64,000 bases of DNA from Rhizobium sp. FKL33 (GTDB lineage Bacteria > Pseudomonadota > Alphaproteobacteria > Rhizobiales > Rhizobiaceae). Where the stretch lies: assembly GCF_005222915.1 (NCBI RefSeq), contig NZ_STFX01000007.1, positions 62,001 through 126,000 of the forward strand, read 5' to 3'. Position numbers and translations under genes: made by a program. Every line of letters starts with the position of its first letter. Positions within the stretch are counted from its first letter, which is position 1. The notes under the pieces are model-generated. The model was not told the origin of the DNA. It did not search any database and saw only the letters and a program-made list of their open reading frames with translations. Shown piece after piece: positions 16,085-25,494 of this stretch.

Positions 16085-18528
16085 GCGCGCAGCCTTTCAT
16101 TCATGGGATCATAAAGCGGCGTGTCGCCATGGACCGTGGCCTTCAGGCGTTCGCCGAACACTTCGACTTCGAGCTCCTGGCCGGGCACGGCGAGATCGGA
16201 TCTGACCATGCCAATGGCGATGGATTTGCCGATGCGGTAACCCCAATTGCCCGAGGTCGTCTCGCCCACCACGCGGTCGCCATGCCAGAGCGTCGACATA
16301 TAGGGCGCGTCATAATCGCCGGCCTCGATGGTCATGAGCACGAAGCGTTTGGTCACCCCCTGCTGCTTCTCGCGCGCCAAGGCCGCCTTGCCCTTGAAAT
16401 CGGGCTTGGCCCAATCGACGAAACGCTCCAGACCGCCCTGCAGCACGGTGTAGTCGGTCGACAGATCGCCCTTCCAGGCGCGGTAGCCTTTTTCCAGTCT
16501 GAGACTGTCGAGCGCCTCCATGCCGAACGGCTTCAGCCTGTGCTTCTGGCCGGCAGCCCAGACGGCGTCGAAGACAGCGGCCGTGTCCTCGGTCTTGGTG
16601 TGGATTTCCCAGCCGAGTTCGCCCGCAAAGGAGACGCGCACCAGCTGCAGCCAGCGCCCGGCGATCTGGCAGGATTGATGGCTGAGCCAGGATTTCGTGA
16701 GATCCGCATCCGACACCTCGGCCAGAATGGCCCGCGAATTCGGCCCGCTCAGAATCTGGCAGGAGAACTGGTCGGACACGTCGGTGAGCGTAAAGGCTGC
16801 GTCCTCGGGCTTGTGCTTGGTGAGCCATTCCCAATCATGCCATTGCGCGGTCGCCGCCGTGATCAGGAAGAAGAAATCCTCGGCAATCGTCATCACCGAC
16901 ATTTCGGTAACGATGCGGCCCTTGTCGTCGGCGAAATAGGCAAGGCCGATGCGGCCGGGCTTGGGGATCTTGCCGGTGGTGAGGCTGGAGAGCCATTCCG
17001 TCGCCCCCGGCCCCTGCAGCCGGTAGCGCGAGAAGCCCGGCAGATCGAGAATGCCGGCCGCATCGCGCACCGCCAGGCACTCCTCCTCGATGCGCGGGCT
17101 CCATGGTCCCTTGCGCGCCCAGGTCTGCGCCGCCTCTTCCGAGGTGTCGTCGCCCGGCTTGGCATACCACATCGCCCGCTCCCAGCCGTTATAGGGCTTG
17201 AACACGGCGCCGAGGGCGGCGATGCGGTCATGAATGGCCGATTGCCGCCGGTCGCGGCCCGCCGGCCAGTAATGTTTCGGGAAGTGGATGGCGTATTCGT
17301 GGCCATAGACCTCCATGCCCTTGTCGACGCAAAAGGCCGGGTCGGTATAGCTCGTATAGCGCCTGGGATCGCAGGACCACATGTCCCATTCCGTCTCGCC
17401 TTGTGTCACCCATTCCGCCAGCACCTTGCCCGCGCCGCCCGCCTGGCAGATGCCGAAGGTGAAGACGCAGGCCTCAAACGCATTGGGCACGCCCGGCATC
17501 GGCCCGATCAGCGGATTGCCGTCGGGCGCATAGGGGATCGGGCCATTGATGACCTTGGAGAGGCCTGCCGTGCCCAGGATCGGCACACGGGCGACGGCGT
17601 CGTTGATATGCCATTCCAACCGGTCGAGATCGTCTGGGAACAGCTGGAAGGAGAAATCCTTGGGCATCGGATCGTCATCCGTCACCCAATGCGCCCGGCA
17701 ATTGCCCTCATAGGGGCCGAGATTGAAGCCGTATTTCTCCTGCCGGAGATAATAGGAAGAATCGACATCGCGCAGCAGCGGCAGCTTGTGGCCGGCCTCT
17801 TTCGACCAGGCTTCAAGCTCGGGAATGGTGTCGAACAGCATATATTGATGGCTCATCACCATCATCGGCACGTCGCGACCGAACAGTTTGCCGACTTCGC
17901 GCGCATAATAGCCGGCGGCGTTGACGACATAGTCGCAGCGCACCTCGCCCTTGGCCGTCGCCAGCACCCATTCGCCGTTCTCACGCCGCACCGAATCCAC
18001 CGGGCAGAAGCGGACGATCCTGGCGCCCATGTCGCGTGCGCCCTTGGCCAGAGCCTGGGTCAGCTGCGCCGGATCGATATCGCCGTCATAGGGATCGTAG
18101 AGCGCGCCTTCGAGCTCATGCGTCTCGGCAAAGGGATAGCGCGCCTTGATCTCCGCAGGCGAGAGAATGTCGAGATCCATGCCCTGATAGCGGCCCATGC
18201 CGACCACGCGCTTGAATTCCAGCAACCGTTCCTTGCTGTGCCCCAGCCGCACCGAGCCGGTGACATGGTAATTCATGGGATAATCGACCTCGGCGCCGAG
18301 CTTGCGGTAGAGTTCTGCCGAATAGCGCTGCATGTTCATCAGCGACCAGGACGAGGAGAAGGTCGGCACATTGCCGGCCGCATGCCATGTGGAGCCGGCG
18401 GTCAGCTCGTTCTTTTCGAGCAGCAGGCAGTCCGTCCAGCCCGCTTTGGCGAGATGATAAAGGCAGGACGCCCCCACCGCGCCGCCGCCGATGATGACCA
18501 CACGCGCTGTCGCTGGCAGTTCCGACAT
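16081..18528 (-). CDS. Second DMGDH-like flavoprotein with GcvT domain
   Basis: 815 aa paralogue of the gene at 13631 with the same order of domains: FAD motif IIGGGAVG (12-19), His49 in [11 protein letters not shown] fold to ~400, and a C-terminal GcvT folate domain. The sequences are clearly divergent, which suggests different N-methyl substrates (for example dimethylglycine and sarcosine) or a heteromeric enzyme. ATG 18528 is selected because GGGGAGCGG precedes it; an ATG at 18543 lacks a ribosome-binding site. It is the first gene of the operon and lies divergent from the XRE-cupin regulator. Confidence 0.87.
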   Translation of the reverse strand: MSELPATARVVIIGGGAVGASCLYHLAKAGWTDCLLLEKNELTAGSTWHAAGNVPTFSSSWSLMNMQRYSAELYRKLGAEVDYPMNYHVTGSVRLGHSKERLLEFKRVVGMGRYQGMDLDILSPAEIKARYPFAETHELEGALYDPYDGDIDPAQLTQALAKGARDMGARIVRFCPVDSVRRENGEWVLATAKGEVRCDYVVNAAGYYAREVGKLFGRDVPMMVMSHQYMLFDTIPELEAWSKEAGHKLPLLRDVDSSYYLRQEKYGFNLGPYEGNCRAHWVTDDDPMPKDFSFQLFPDDLDRLEWHINDAVARVPILGTAGLSKVINGPIPYAPDGNPLIGPMPGVPNAFEACVFTFGICQAGGAGKVLAEWVTQGETEWDMWSCDPRRYTSYTDPAFCVDKGMEVYGHEYAIHFPKHYWPAGRDRRQSAIHDRIAALGAVFKPYNGWERAMWYAKPGDDTSEEAAQTWARKGPWSPRIEEECLAVRDAAGILDLPGFSRYRLQGPGATEWLSSLTTGKIPKPGRIGLAYFADDKGRIVTEMSVMTIAEDFFFLITAATAQWHDWEWLTKHKPEDAAFTLTDVSDQFSCQILSGPNSRAILAEVSDADLTKSWLSHQSCQIAGRWLQLVRVSFAGELGWEIHTKTEDTAAVFDAVWAAGQKHRLKPFGMEALDSLRLEKGYRAWKGDLSTDYTVLQGGLERFVDWAKPDFKGKAALAREKQQGVTKRFVLMTIEAGDYDAPYMSTLWHGDRVVGETTSGNWGYRIGKSIAIGMVRSDLAVPGQELEVEVFGERLKATVHGDTPLYDPMNERLRA

Positions 18529-18580
18529 GATCCGCTCCCCCATGTCCGAGGCAAAGCCTCGTGAAATTTCTCATTCATTT

Positions 18581-18652
18581 TTTCATGCGAACAGAAAGCT
18601 AGCGCGAATTCTTCAGAATGCAAGCATGAAAATCTTGCATGAAATTTTCATG
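18581..18652. promoter_or_regulatory. Cluster of GCATGAAA half-sites, candidate operator
   Basis: Between the divergent flavoprotein operon and regulator there are three GCATGAAA-like sites: an inverted one at 18581-18588, and direct ones at 18624 and 18638. The last two sit in a perfect 9-bp inverted repeat, CATGAAAAT (18625-18633) and ATTTTCATG (18644-18652). This AT-rich palindrome in a high-GC setting is the likely binding site of the XRE-cupin regulator encoded at 18685. Confidence 0.6.
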
Positions 18653-18684
18653 AGGATTAGGTTGGCTGCATCGAAAGAGGTTCC

Positions 18685-19302
18685 ATGCCCCCACGTCCGC
18701 TGCTCTCCCAGGAAAACGCGCTTCAACCCGGCGGCGGCGCCGAGATCGACGAAAGCGTGATCGGCGGCCAGATCCGCGAATTGCGCAAGATGCGCGGCAA
18801 GACGCTGCAGCAGATCGCCGACGCGGCCGGCATTTCGGTGGGCTATCTCAGCCAGATCGAGCGCAACCAGTCGCAACTGCCGATCGGCGTGTTGCGCAAG
18901 ATCTGCGACGCGCTGGATGTGCATATGAACTGGTTCTTCCAGCCCGCCGCCGATGCGCCGGCAGAAGAACGCGACATCGTCGTCCGCGCAGAAAACCGCC
19001 GTAGGCTCACCTTCACCGGCCTCGGCATCCAGGAAGAACTGCTGTCCCCCAATCTCGGCGGTCCCCTGGAGCTTCTCTACTCCACCATCGAACCCGGCGC
19101 CGACAGCGGCGACTACAGCCACAACGGCGCCGAAGCCGGGGTGGTGATCTCAGGCGTGCTCGACCTCTGGGTCGGCGACCGCTTCTTCCAACTCAAAGCC
19201 GGCGACAGCTTCGCCTTCGACAGCACCGAGACGCATCGCTGCGCCAATTCCGGTACAGAGCCGGTCAAGGCGGTCTGGGTGATCACGCCGCCCCATTATT
19301 GA
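18685..19302 (+). CDS. XRE-cupin transcriptional regulator
   Basis: 205 aa. Residues ~28-85 form an XRE helix-turn-helix (IRELRKMRGKTLQQIADAAG, then VGYLSQIERNQS). Residues ~125-200 form a small cupin sensor domain (GAEAGVVISGVLDLWVGD, then HRCANSG). This architecture is typical of local regulators that sense a small metabolite and act on the neighbouring catabolic operon, here the two DMGDH-like enzymes transcribed divergently. Confidence 0.9.
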   Translation: MPPRPLLSQENALQPGGGAEIDESVIGGQIRELRKMRGKTLQQIADAAGISVGYLSQIERNQSQLPIGVLRKICDALDVHMNWFFQPAADAPAEERDIVVRAENRRRLTFTGLGIQEELLSPNLGGPLELLYSTIEPGADSGDYSHNGAEAGVVISGVLDLWVGDRFFQLKAGDSFAFDSTETHRCANSGTEPVKAVWVITPPHY

Positions 19303-19315
19303 GGGATTTAGAGGA

Positions 19316-19720
19316 TCACGCAGGGACCGACCGCTGCTCCAAGTCACTGAGGGTCTGTTCGAAAGCCCGCTGCAAAGCGCGCGCTTCGGCGTCAGAGGGC
19401 GCGGCGCTCATCGTTCGATAAATCACCGGCTCGGAGCTGGTATTTCCATCCACCGACATCTCGTCGTCCACGCTCCTGAGATAAACGTCTTCTACCGAAA
19501 GCGGAAACGCCCCCAGTTCGAACGCCCTGAGCAGCAGTTGATAGGCTTTCCGTCGTCCCGCGCTATCGACGAGGCTGGTGACGAGGCAAAACTTCCAGGC
19601 TTCGAGCGCCGGATCAAACGCCCACTTGGCCGACTGCACAGCCATGCCCATCTCATCCAGAGCCGTGAGCGTCGCTCGACCTGCAGCGATCAACTGCGGA
19701 GATAGATCTTTTCGAGCCAT
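19316..19720 (-). CDS. Unrecognised protein overlapping a HEPN gene
   Basis: 134 aa, cytoplasmic, mixed alpha/beta by appearance, with no signal peptide. I do not recognise a family. It lacks the GS...DxD motif of MNT nucleotidyltransferases that usually accompany HEPN proteins. It starts inside the last 31 bases of the HEPN gene, so the two are co-transcribed and probably work together. Codon use matches the chromosome. A role as antitoxin or partner of the HEPN protein is inference. Confidence 0.72.
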   Translation of the reverse strand: MARKDLSPQLIAAGRATLTALDEMGMAVQSAKWAFDPALEAWKFCLVTSLVDSAGRRKAYQLLLRAFELGAFPLSVEDVYLRSVDDEMSVDGNTSSEPVIYRTMSAAPSDAEARALQRAFEQTLSDLEQRSVPA

Positions 19721-20115
19721 GGAAAAATGCCTTTGCTCGGGTTGAAGGCCGCCGACATCAGGTCGAGGGCCTCGGCTTTGCTGGTTTTAGCGCCAGGAAA
19801 TCTCGCATTGCTGTTCCAGTCGCGCGCGGTCAGCCAGTTGGCGTAACGTATTCTGTCCGTCTTCAGTCCACCGATTTCGACTTGAAGTTTAGCATGTTCG
19901 GCGATGACTTCAAGCTGATGCCATTTCGCGCCGCGAGCGTGTTCCGGCATCAGAGCCAGAAAGTTGCGGCGAAGGTAGAGCGCTTTGAGAGCGAATTCGA
20001 GGCTTTGACCTGCATGGTGATAGCAGGCGCGCCACCGCTCGGCCGCCATCAAGACGGTGGCCGTATCCTTCTCCTCTTTCGCATAGGCCCACCACTCATC
20101 CGCATCGCCGCGCAT
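19690..20115 (-). CDS. HEPN-domain protein
   Basis: 141 aa. The segment ERWRACYHHAGQSLEFALKA (about residues 26-45) is typical of the HEPN fold and contains Arg29 and His34 in the RxxxxH arrangement that forms the RNase site in active members. Most such proteins are RNase toxins or nucleic-acid sensors in toxin-antitoxin or defence modules. It overlaps the following 134-aa gene by 31 bases. Whether it is an active nuclease cannot be told here. Confidence 0.78.
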   Translation of the reverse strand: MRGDADEWWAYAKEEKDTATVLMAAERWRACYHHAGQSLEFALKALYLRRNFLALMPEHARGAKWHQLEVIAEHAKLQVEIGGLKTDRIRYANWLTARDWNSNARFPGAKTSKAEALDLMSAAFNPSKGIFPWLEKIYLRS

Positions 20116-20175
20116 GGCGTGAGCCTAAACAGAATGACGCGCCAACACAACCCAGAAGGGAATTTTTAACGCTTA

Positions 20176-21387
20176 TCAAAGCAACCGCTTCAACTGCAAA
20201 AAACAGCCCGCCGCCAGAAAGCCGATTCCCGCCATGACTCCGAGCGCCAGCGTCGGGCCGGACCAATGCATCAGCAGCGAAAAGACATAGGGCGCGGCCG
20301 CCGACGCGCCGAGCCGCCAGCCGGACATGCGGCCGGTGATTTCGCCATAACCGTCCGAGCCGAACAGCCAGAGCGGCAGCGCGCCGGCGGCGATGGAGTT
20401 GATGCCGGAGCCGATGCCGAGGCAGATGGCGAAGAGGCCCGCGCCGATCAAACCGCCGCCAGAGACCAGCAGCACCACAACCGCGCTCGCCATGAACAGG
20501 CCAGATAGAAGCGACAACGTCAGCGGGCTGAGCCGGGCGCCGAACACCATGTTGATCAGCCGGCTCAGCACCTGCGAGGGGCCGAACAGCACGCCGATCG
20601 ACACCGCCGCCGCCCCCAGCCCGAGCGCCGTCAAAAGCGGGACCATATGCACCAGCATGGCCGACAGCGTGAAGCCTTGCAGCGTGAAGGCAGCCGCAGC
20701 CAGTCGATAGCCCATCGCCCGTTGCTGATCCTTGAGCACGCCTATCACTTTGGCGGGCCCTGATCGAACGTCGCCGCGGGCGGCTTCGGCGCGCCTCCGC
20801 AGGACCACGAACAGATGCGCCGGCGCACAGAGGCCGAGATTCAGCGCGGCAAACAACAGATAGACCTCGCGCCAATCGAGATTCCCGTGCAGCCAGGTGG
20901 TGAAAGGCCAGAACAGCGAGGACGCGAAACCCGCCATCAACGTCAGATAGGTGATGCTGCGGCCGGCGACGCGCGGCGCGATCTCGACCAGCGCCGCAAA
21001 CGCCGCCTGATAGAGCACGAGGCCCGCGGCCACTTCCGAGGCCACGACGCCGACCCCGAACACAACAGGATTGGGAGCGAGCGCAGTCAACGCCAGCAAC
21101 ATTGCCGAGACCACGGAGCCCCAGGCCATCATGCGGCTAGCGCCGAAACGGTCGAGCAGCTTGCCGATCCAGGCCGAGGCGAAGCCGCCCGCCATTAGCG
21201 CGGCGGAGAACAGGCCGAAGACGACATCGTCACTCCAGCCGAATTCGCGGCCCATATCGGGCGCGAGAATGGAAAAGCTGTAATACAGCGTGCCGTAGCC
21301 GACGATCTGCGTCAGGCCGAGAATGGCGATGATCAATTTCGGCAGGCCCTCGGCCTGAATGTTGAGGCCGGAGGCCGCTACGCTCAT
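20176..21387 (-). CDS. MFS transporter of the arsenic operon
   Basis: 403 aa with about twelve transmembrane helices and a major-facilitator-type loop ([13 protein letters not shown] near residue 75). It is the last gene of the ars operon, and its start overlaps the arsH stop by four bases. An MFS arsenical exporter (ArsK) has been described in Agrobacterium, and this could be of that kind. No ArsB or Acr3 is present, so this protein and the aquaglyceroporin are the only efflux candidates in the operon. Confidence 0.83.
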   Translation of the reverse strand: MSVAASGLNIQAEGLPKLIIAILGLTQIVGYGTLYYSFSILAPDMGREFGWSDDVVFGLFSAALMAGGFASAWIGKLLDRFGASRMMAWGSVVSAMLLALTALAPNPVVFGVGVVASEVAAGLVLYQAAFAALVEIAPRVAGRSITYLTLMAGFASSLFWPFTTWLHGNLDWREVYLLFAALNLGLCAPAHLFVVLRRRAEAARGDVRSGPAKVIGVLKDQQRAMGYRLAAAAFTLQGFTLSAMLVHMVPLLTALGLGAAAVSIGVLFGPSQVLSRLINMVFGARLSPLTLSLLSGLFMASAVVVLLVSGGGLIGAGLFAICLGIGSGINSIAAGALPLWLFGSDGYGEITGRMSGWRLGASAAAPYVFSLLMHWSGPTLALGVMAGIGFLAAGCFLQLKRLL

Positions 21388-22136
21388 AGAGATTTCAGCG
21401 TCACCCGCTCCTCCAGCTTTTCCGCCGCTTCTTTCCGCTCGCTGTAACGATCGGTCAGATAGGGGGATATATCACGGGTGAGGAGCGTAAATTTCATCAA
21501 TTCTTCGCATACGTCGACCACGCGTTCGTAATAGGACGACGGCTTCATGCGTCCGTTCTGGTCGAATTCCGTCCAGGCCTTGGCGACGGAGGACTGGTTG
21601 GGAATGGTGATCATCCGCATCCAGCGCCCGAGAATGCGCATCTGGTTGACGGCGTTGAAACTCTGCGAGCCGCCGGACACCTGCATGACCGCAAGCGTCT
21701 TGCCCTGCGTCGGCCTGACGGCGCCCACCGACAGCGGAATCCAGTCGATCTGCGCTTTCATGATGCCGGTCATCGCGCCATGCCGCTCCGGGCTCACCCA
21801 GACCTGGGCTTCCGACCATTGCGACAATTCCCGCAATTCCTGCACCTTGGCATGCGTCACCGGCGCGCCGTCGGGCAAGGGCAATCCTTCGGGATTGAAG
21901 AAACGCACTTCGGCTCCGAAATGGGTCAGCAGCCGCCCCGCCTCTTCGGCAAGCAGGCGACTATAGGAGACCTGCCGCAGCGAACCGTAGAGGATCAGGA
22001 TGCGCGGCTTATGCGTCGAAAACGGTCGGCGCAACGCATCGAGATCCGGCATACGCAGATGCTCAGGCGCGGCCGCGGGCAGATCGACGGCGTCAGGCTG
22101 GGCTTGCGGATCAGACAAGGCGCTTCCCCTGCTCAT
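21384..22136 (-). CDS. arsH: ArsH, NADPH-dependent FMN reductase / organoarsenical oxidase
   Basis: 250 aa flavodoxin-fold protein. The FMN phosphate loop [14 protein letters not shown] is near residue 50, with [21 protein letters not shown] mid-protein, all strongly conserved in ArsH. Known ArsH proteins reduce FMN and quinones with NADPH and oxidise trivalent methylated arsenicals. It overlaps the arsC gene before it by 26 bases and the MFS gene after it by four. Confidence 0.95.
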   Translation of the reverse strand: MSRGSALSDPQAQPDAVDLPAAAPEHLRMPDLDALRRPFSTHKPRILILYGSLRQVSYSRLLAEEAGRLLTHFGAEVRFFNPEGLPLPDGAPVTHAKVQELRELSQWSEAQVWVSPERHGAMTGIMKAQIDWIPLSVGAVRPTQGKTLAVMQVSGGSQSFNAVNQMRILGRWMRMITIPNQSSVAKAWTEFDQNGRMKPSSYYERVVDVCEELMKFTLLTRDISPYLTDRYSERKEAAEKLEERVTLKSL

Positions 22137-22539
22137 CCAGGATCAACTCGCCGTCTTCCTTGGCGAAGGGGCCGGTGAAAGTGTCGGGCAGGATGTCCAG
22201 CGCCTTCTCGGACGGGCGGCAAAGGCGCGTGCCGAGCGGCGTCACGACAAAGGGTCGGTTGATCAGGATGGGATGCGCGAGCATCGCATCGAGCAATTGA
22301 TCGTCGGTGAGCGCGGGATTATCGAGACCGAGTTCCGCATAGGGCGTTCCCTTCTCGCGGATCGCCGCGCGGACGGTCAGCCCCGCATCAGCGATCATCT
22401 TCACGAGTTCGTCGCGGGATGGCGGCGTCTTGAGATATTCGATCACGGCGGGGGCGATGCCCGCATGCTCGATCAGCGCCAGCGTGTTGCGCGAGGTGCC
22501 GCAGGCGGGGTTATGATAGATGGTGGCAGTGAAGCTCAC
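22111..22539 (-). CDS. arsC: Glutaredoxin-coupled arsenate reductase ArsC
   Basis: 142 aa of the ArsC/Spx thioredoxin-fold family. The N-terminal [14 protein letters not shown] is essentially that of the E. coli plasmid enzyme, with catalytic Cys13; the three supporting arginines of the family can be placed at [15 protein letters not shown] and RLCRPSE. It reduces arsenate to arsenite using glutathione and glutaredoxin. This is the second of two unrelated arsenate reductases in one operon. Confidence 0.95.
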   Translation of the reverse strand: MSFTATIYHNPACGTSRNTLALIEHAGIAPAVIEYLKTPPSRDELVKMIADAGLTVRAAIREKGTPYAELGLDNPALTDDQLLDAMLAHPILINRPFVVTPLGTRLCRPSEKALDILPDTFTGPFAKEDGELILDEQGKRLV

Positions 22540-23228
22540 ACTGTTTCTCCCATGGGTTTTTCAGGATGAACGGGGCGCTCGGCGAACAGCCAGCGGCAGA
22601 GCGCCAGCGCGACAAGGGCGCCGATCAGTTCGGCGAGGATGAAGCCCGGCAGGTCGATTGGACGGATGCCGGAGAATGTGTCGGTCAGCGAGCGGGCGAT
22701 CGCCACCGCCGGATTGGCGAAGGATGTGGACGCGGTGAACCAGTAGGCCGCGGTGATATAGAGCCCGACCAGCGTCGGAATCTGTTCGGGCCTGTGACGC
22801 AAGCCGCCGAGAATGGTGATCACCAGCCCCGCCGTCGCAACCACTTCGGCGAACCACTGCGCGCCGCCGGTGCGAACTGTCGCGGAGGCAGCCAGGAGCG
22901 GCAGATCGAACATCAGATGCGCAACCATGGTCCCGGCGACGCCGCCGAGGATCTGCGCGCCGACGTAAAAGCAGGCGTCGCGGGCGCCGATCTCACGCCT
23001 GACAAGGAAGATCAGTGTGACGGCCGGATTGAAATGCGCCCCCGAGATCGGCCCCAGCAGCGTGATCAGCACGAACAGGATCGCCCCTGTCGGGATGGTG
23101 TTGCCGAGCAGCGACACAGCGACGTCATCGCTCAGACGGTCGGCCATGATGCCGGAGCCGACCACGGTGGCGACGAGCAGCGCCGTGCCAAGCGTTTCGG
23201 CGACGAGGCGACGTGAAAGATCGGTCAT
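22536..23228 (-). CDS. aqpS: Aquaglyceroporin AqpS
   Basis: 230 aa MIP-family channel with six predicted helices and two NPA motifs (FNPAV at 66-70, ANPAV at 171-175). In Sinorhizobium meliloti an aquaglyceroporin of this type replaces ArsB in the ars operon and lets arsenite formed in the cell leave down its gradient. The operon position between the two arsC genes fits that role. Start overlaps the following arsC by four bases (ATGA). Confidence 0.93.
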   Translation of the reverse strand: MTDLSRRLVAETLGTALLVATVVGSGIMADRLSDDVAVSLLGNTIPTGAILFVLITLLGPISGAHFNPAVTLIFLVRREIGARDACFYVGAQILGGVAGTMVAHLMFDLPLLAASATVRTGGAQWFAEVVATAGLVITILGGLRHRPEQIPTLVGLYITAAYWFTASTSFANPAVAIARSLTDTFSGIRPIDLPGFILAELIGALVALALCRWLFAERPVHPEKPMGETV

Positions 23229-23231
23229 GGA

Positions 23232-23741
23232 TCACACGGCCTCGGACAGGGAGCGGCCGATATCGCGGACGCGGCCCTCGGTCGTCAGCCGATCGAGGCT
23301 GGCGAGCGGCAGGCTGACAAAGGCGTTGACGCGGTTGCCGAGCATGCGATGCGCCTCGGCGAAAGCCAGACGCTTCTCGCTTTCGCTGCCTTCGGCGGCG
23401 GCTGGATCGGGAACGCCCCAATGCGCGGTGATTGGATGGCCCGGCCAGATCGGGCAGGATTCGGCGGCGGCGCTGTCGCAGACGGTGAACACAAAATCCA
23501 TTTGTGGCGCGCCGTCGGCGGAGAATTCCACCCAGCTCTTCGAGCGGGCGTCGCTGACGTCATAATTCAGGCTGCGCAGCAGATCGAGCGTATAGGGATG
23601 CACCTCGCCCTTGGGCTGAGAGCCCGCCGAATAGGCGCGAAACCGCCCCTTCCCGGCGCGATTGAGCAGCGCCTCGGCGATGATCGAACGGGCGGAATTT
23701 CCCGTGCAGAGAAAGAGAACATTGTAGATCTTGTCCGTCAT
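23232..23741 (-). CDS. arsC: Thioredoxin-type arsenate reductase (LMW phosphatase fold)
   Basis: 169 aa. The P-loop CTGNSAR (12-18) near the N-terminus and the later CDSAAAESC cysteine pair are those of thioredoxin-coupled ArsC enzymes derived from low-molecular-weight phosphatases. It reduces arsenate to arsenite. The ATG at 23741 overlaps the arsR stop by four bases. It follows arsR directly and is not homologous to the glutaredoxin-type arsC downstream. Confidence 0.92.
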   Translation of the reverse strand: MTDKIYNVLFLCTGNSARSIIAEALLNRAGKGRFRAYSAGSQPKGEVHPYTLDLLRSLNYDVSDARSKSWVEFSADGAPQMDFVFTVCDSAAAESCPIWPGHPITAHWGVPDPAAAEGSESEKRLAFAEAHRMLGNRVNAFVSLPLASLDRLTTEGRVRDIGRSLSEAV

Positions 23742-24100
23742 GACGATACCCCCATTGTCGGTGCGGATGGAATGCAGCAGGCGGCGGCGTCCAGCGCCGG
23801 CGCGCAGATTTCGGGATGGCCGGCGCAGCAGTCGCGCATCAGAAACTGCACGAGCGCGCCGAGCGCAGAATAATTGGCCGTATAGATGATCGAGCGCGAG
23901 GCGCGTTCCGAGACGATCAACCCGGCGCGATCGAGTTCCTTGAGATGGAAGGAGACGTTGGAGGCGGAGACGCCGGCGCGCTCGGCGATGTCGCCTGCCG
24001 CCAGCCCGTCCTTGCCGGCCACGACCAGCATGCGCACGATGCAGAGCCGCGTCTCCTGCGCCAACGCGGCAAAGGCTGAAAGCGCGTCCTTGTCTTCCAT
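23738..24100 (-). CDS. arsR: ArsR-family arsenite-responsive repressor
   Basis: 120 aa winged-helix regulator (RAGVSASNVSFHLKELDRAGLI is the recognition region, ~43-64). The C-terminus is cysteine-rich (DCCAGHPEIC, then AACC), probably the As(III) site in place of the classical CxC on helix alpha-4. It is the first gene of the six-gene ars operon and likely represses it from the AT-rich palindrome just upstream. Confidence 0.93.
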   Translation of the reverse strand: MEDKDALSAFAALAQETRLCIVRMLVVAGKDGLAAGDIAERAGVSASNVSFHLKELDRAGLIVSERASRSIIYTANYSALGALVQFLMRDCCAGHPEICAPALDAAACCIPSAPTMGVSS

Positions 24101-24101
24101 G

Positions 24102-24135
24102 ATTCAACATTCCTATGATTCTTGAAATATTGAAT
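24102..24135. promoter_or_regulatory. Probable ArsR operator and ars promoter
   Basis: An AT-rich stretch immediately upstream of arsR holds ATTCAA (24102-24107) and TTGAAT (24130-24135) as outer inverted half-sites, with an inner TTGAA at 24122. TTCAA/TTGAA half-sites are usual for ArsR operators. Confidence 0.55.
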
Positions 24136-24143
24136 AATGAAAG

Positions 24144-24172
24144 AGCCCGCCGATGGCAAGCGCCGGCGGGCT
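24144..24172 (-). terminator. Terminator hairpin after the AGE-epimerase gene
   Basis: AGCCCGCCG (24144-24152) and CGGCGGGCT (24164-24172) form a 9-bp stem six bases past the minus-strand stop codon at 24179, followed on that strand by a weakly T-rich sequence. Confidence 0.6.
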
Positions 24173-24178
24173 TGAACG

Positions 24179-25312
24179 TCAGATTTTGCGGGTGATCAAT
24201 TCCGCCACGGCCGACCAGACATGATAGAGCGAGCTGCCCGGCGCCGATTTGGCTATCATTTGACCGTCGAGATCGTAGCAGTCGCGCCAGAAGCCGAGTG
24301 GGCCGCCCGCCATATAGGCGTCGAGGAGATCGGCGGCGGCGGCATCTGCGAGCGCGCTGTGATCGCTGTCGGGATTGGCCAGACCGAGCATCAGATGCGC
24401 CTTGACCCGTTCCGCCTGCGCCCAGAGGCGGCGGCTTGTCTTGAGCGGCTGTCCGTCCAGGCCGACCTCGTCGATCAGGAAACCGCTTTTCGGGTCTTGC
24501 CCCAGCCTTAGCGCCGTGTCGAGAAGGCGCGCGGCGAGGTCCGAATGGTCGTCGCCGGAGAGCTCGTCGTAACGTCGGATCAGCCAGACCCACTCCGCCA
24601 TATGTCCCGGCTCCAGTCGATCCGAGCCAAGTTCTGACGAAAGATCCCAGAATGGGCCGAAAAACTCTCGCAGGCCGCCGAGGCGCTCATCGAAGAATCG
24701 AGACTTGAACAGGCCGAAGAGTTCACCCGCGCGGGCCGCATGACGCGGATCGCAGCCCGTGTCCCACAGCGCGATCATCGCTTCGAAATAATGCATATGC
24801 GGGTTCTGCCGCCGCGGCAGCGTGCCCAGATGATCTTCCGCCCAGCCGCCGGCCGGGGCTTTGAACGTGACATCCATGGCCGCCAGCGTCTCGGCGATCG
24901 CCTCGTCATAGACAGGCTTGCCGGTGGCCTCCGCGAGCCAGGCCTGCGCCAGGAGCACGCAGGCGTGATCATAGAGATCGCGGACGGGATCGGTGATCGT
25001 ACCATCCGTGAGGCTTATCGAACGGGCAAAGCCCGGTTTACCATCCGCCACCCAGGCCGTGCGCCGGAGATGGTCATAGGCGCGCTCCGCCTTTTCGAGC
25101 CCTCCCTCGGGGCCGACGCCGAGAGACGCCGCCTGGGCATAGACATAGATCTGCCTTGCGGCGGTGCGAATGCGCACGACGCCGCTTCTGTCCTGCGCGC
25201 CGTCAAGATCGAGACCTTCGACGAACTGGCCGGCGTTCTCGTCAAACGCCGCCTCAAGCCATTCCGGCAGAATTTTGTCGACGAAATACTGGCGAAGACG
25301 GGCGAGAGACAT
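24179..25312 (-). CDS. AGE-family sugar epimerase/isomerase
   Basis: 377 aa (alpha/alpha)6-barrel protein of the N-acylglucosamine 2-epimerase family, which also includes mannose isomerases. Family markers are RTAARQIYVYAQA near residue 50, QNPHMHYFEAMIAL near 170, and GHMAEWVWLI near 240, which contains a conserved active-site histidine. The exact substrate is unknown. It is divergent from treY, so a link to trehalose or glucan-derived sugars is possible but not shown. Confidence 0.87.
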   Translation of the reverse strand: MSLARLRQYFVDKILPEWLEAAFDENAGQFVEGLDLDGAQDRSGVVRIRTAARQIYVYAQAASLGVGPEGGLEKAERAYDHLRRTAWVADGKPGFARSISLTDGTITDPVRDLYDHACVLLAQAWLAEATGKPVYDEAIAETLAAMDVTFKAPAGGWAEDHLGTLPRRQNPHMHYFEAMIALWDTGCDPRHAARAGELFGLFKSRFFDERLGGLREFFGPFWDLSSELGSDRLEPGHMAEWVWLIRRYDELSGDDHSDLAARLLDTALRLGQDPKSGFLIDEVGLDGQPLKTSRRLWAQAERVKAHLMLGLANPDSDHSALADAAAADLLDAYMAGGPLGFWRDCYDLDGQMIAKSAPGSSLYHVWSAVAELITRKI

Positions 25313-25494
25313 GGAAAATCCTTCGTTGTTGCGAGCCGAAATCTAACTGGACTTTCCTGTCGTCACAATGAACAGCTGCGGACATGGTGAATGCTGCGGC
25401 GCAAAAATATTCAAAGCGCCGTCCCTGCAGGGCTGGAACCGGCTTTCGTCCCAGGAGTTTCCGCCTCTGCCCTCTCCCAATGGAACCTCGCTTC

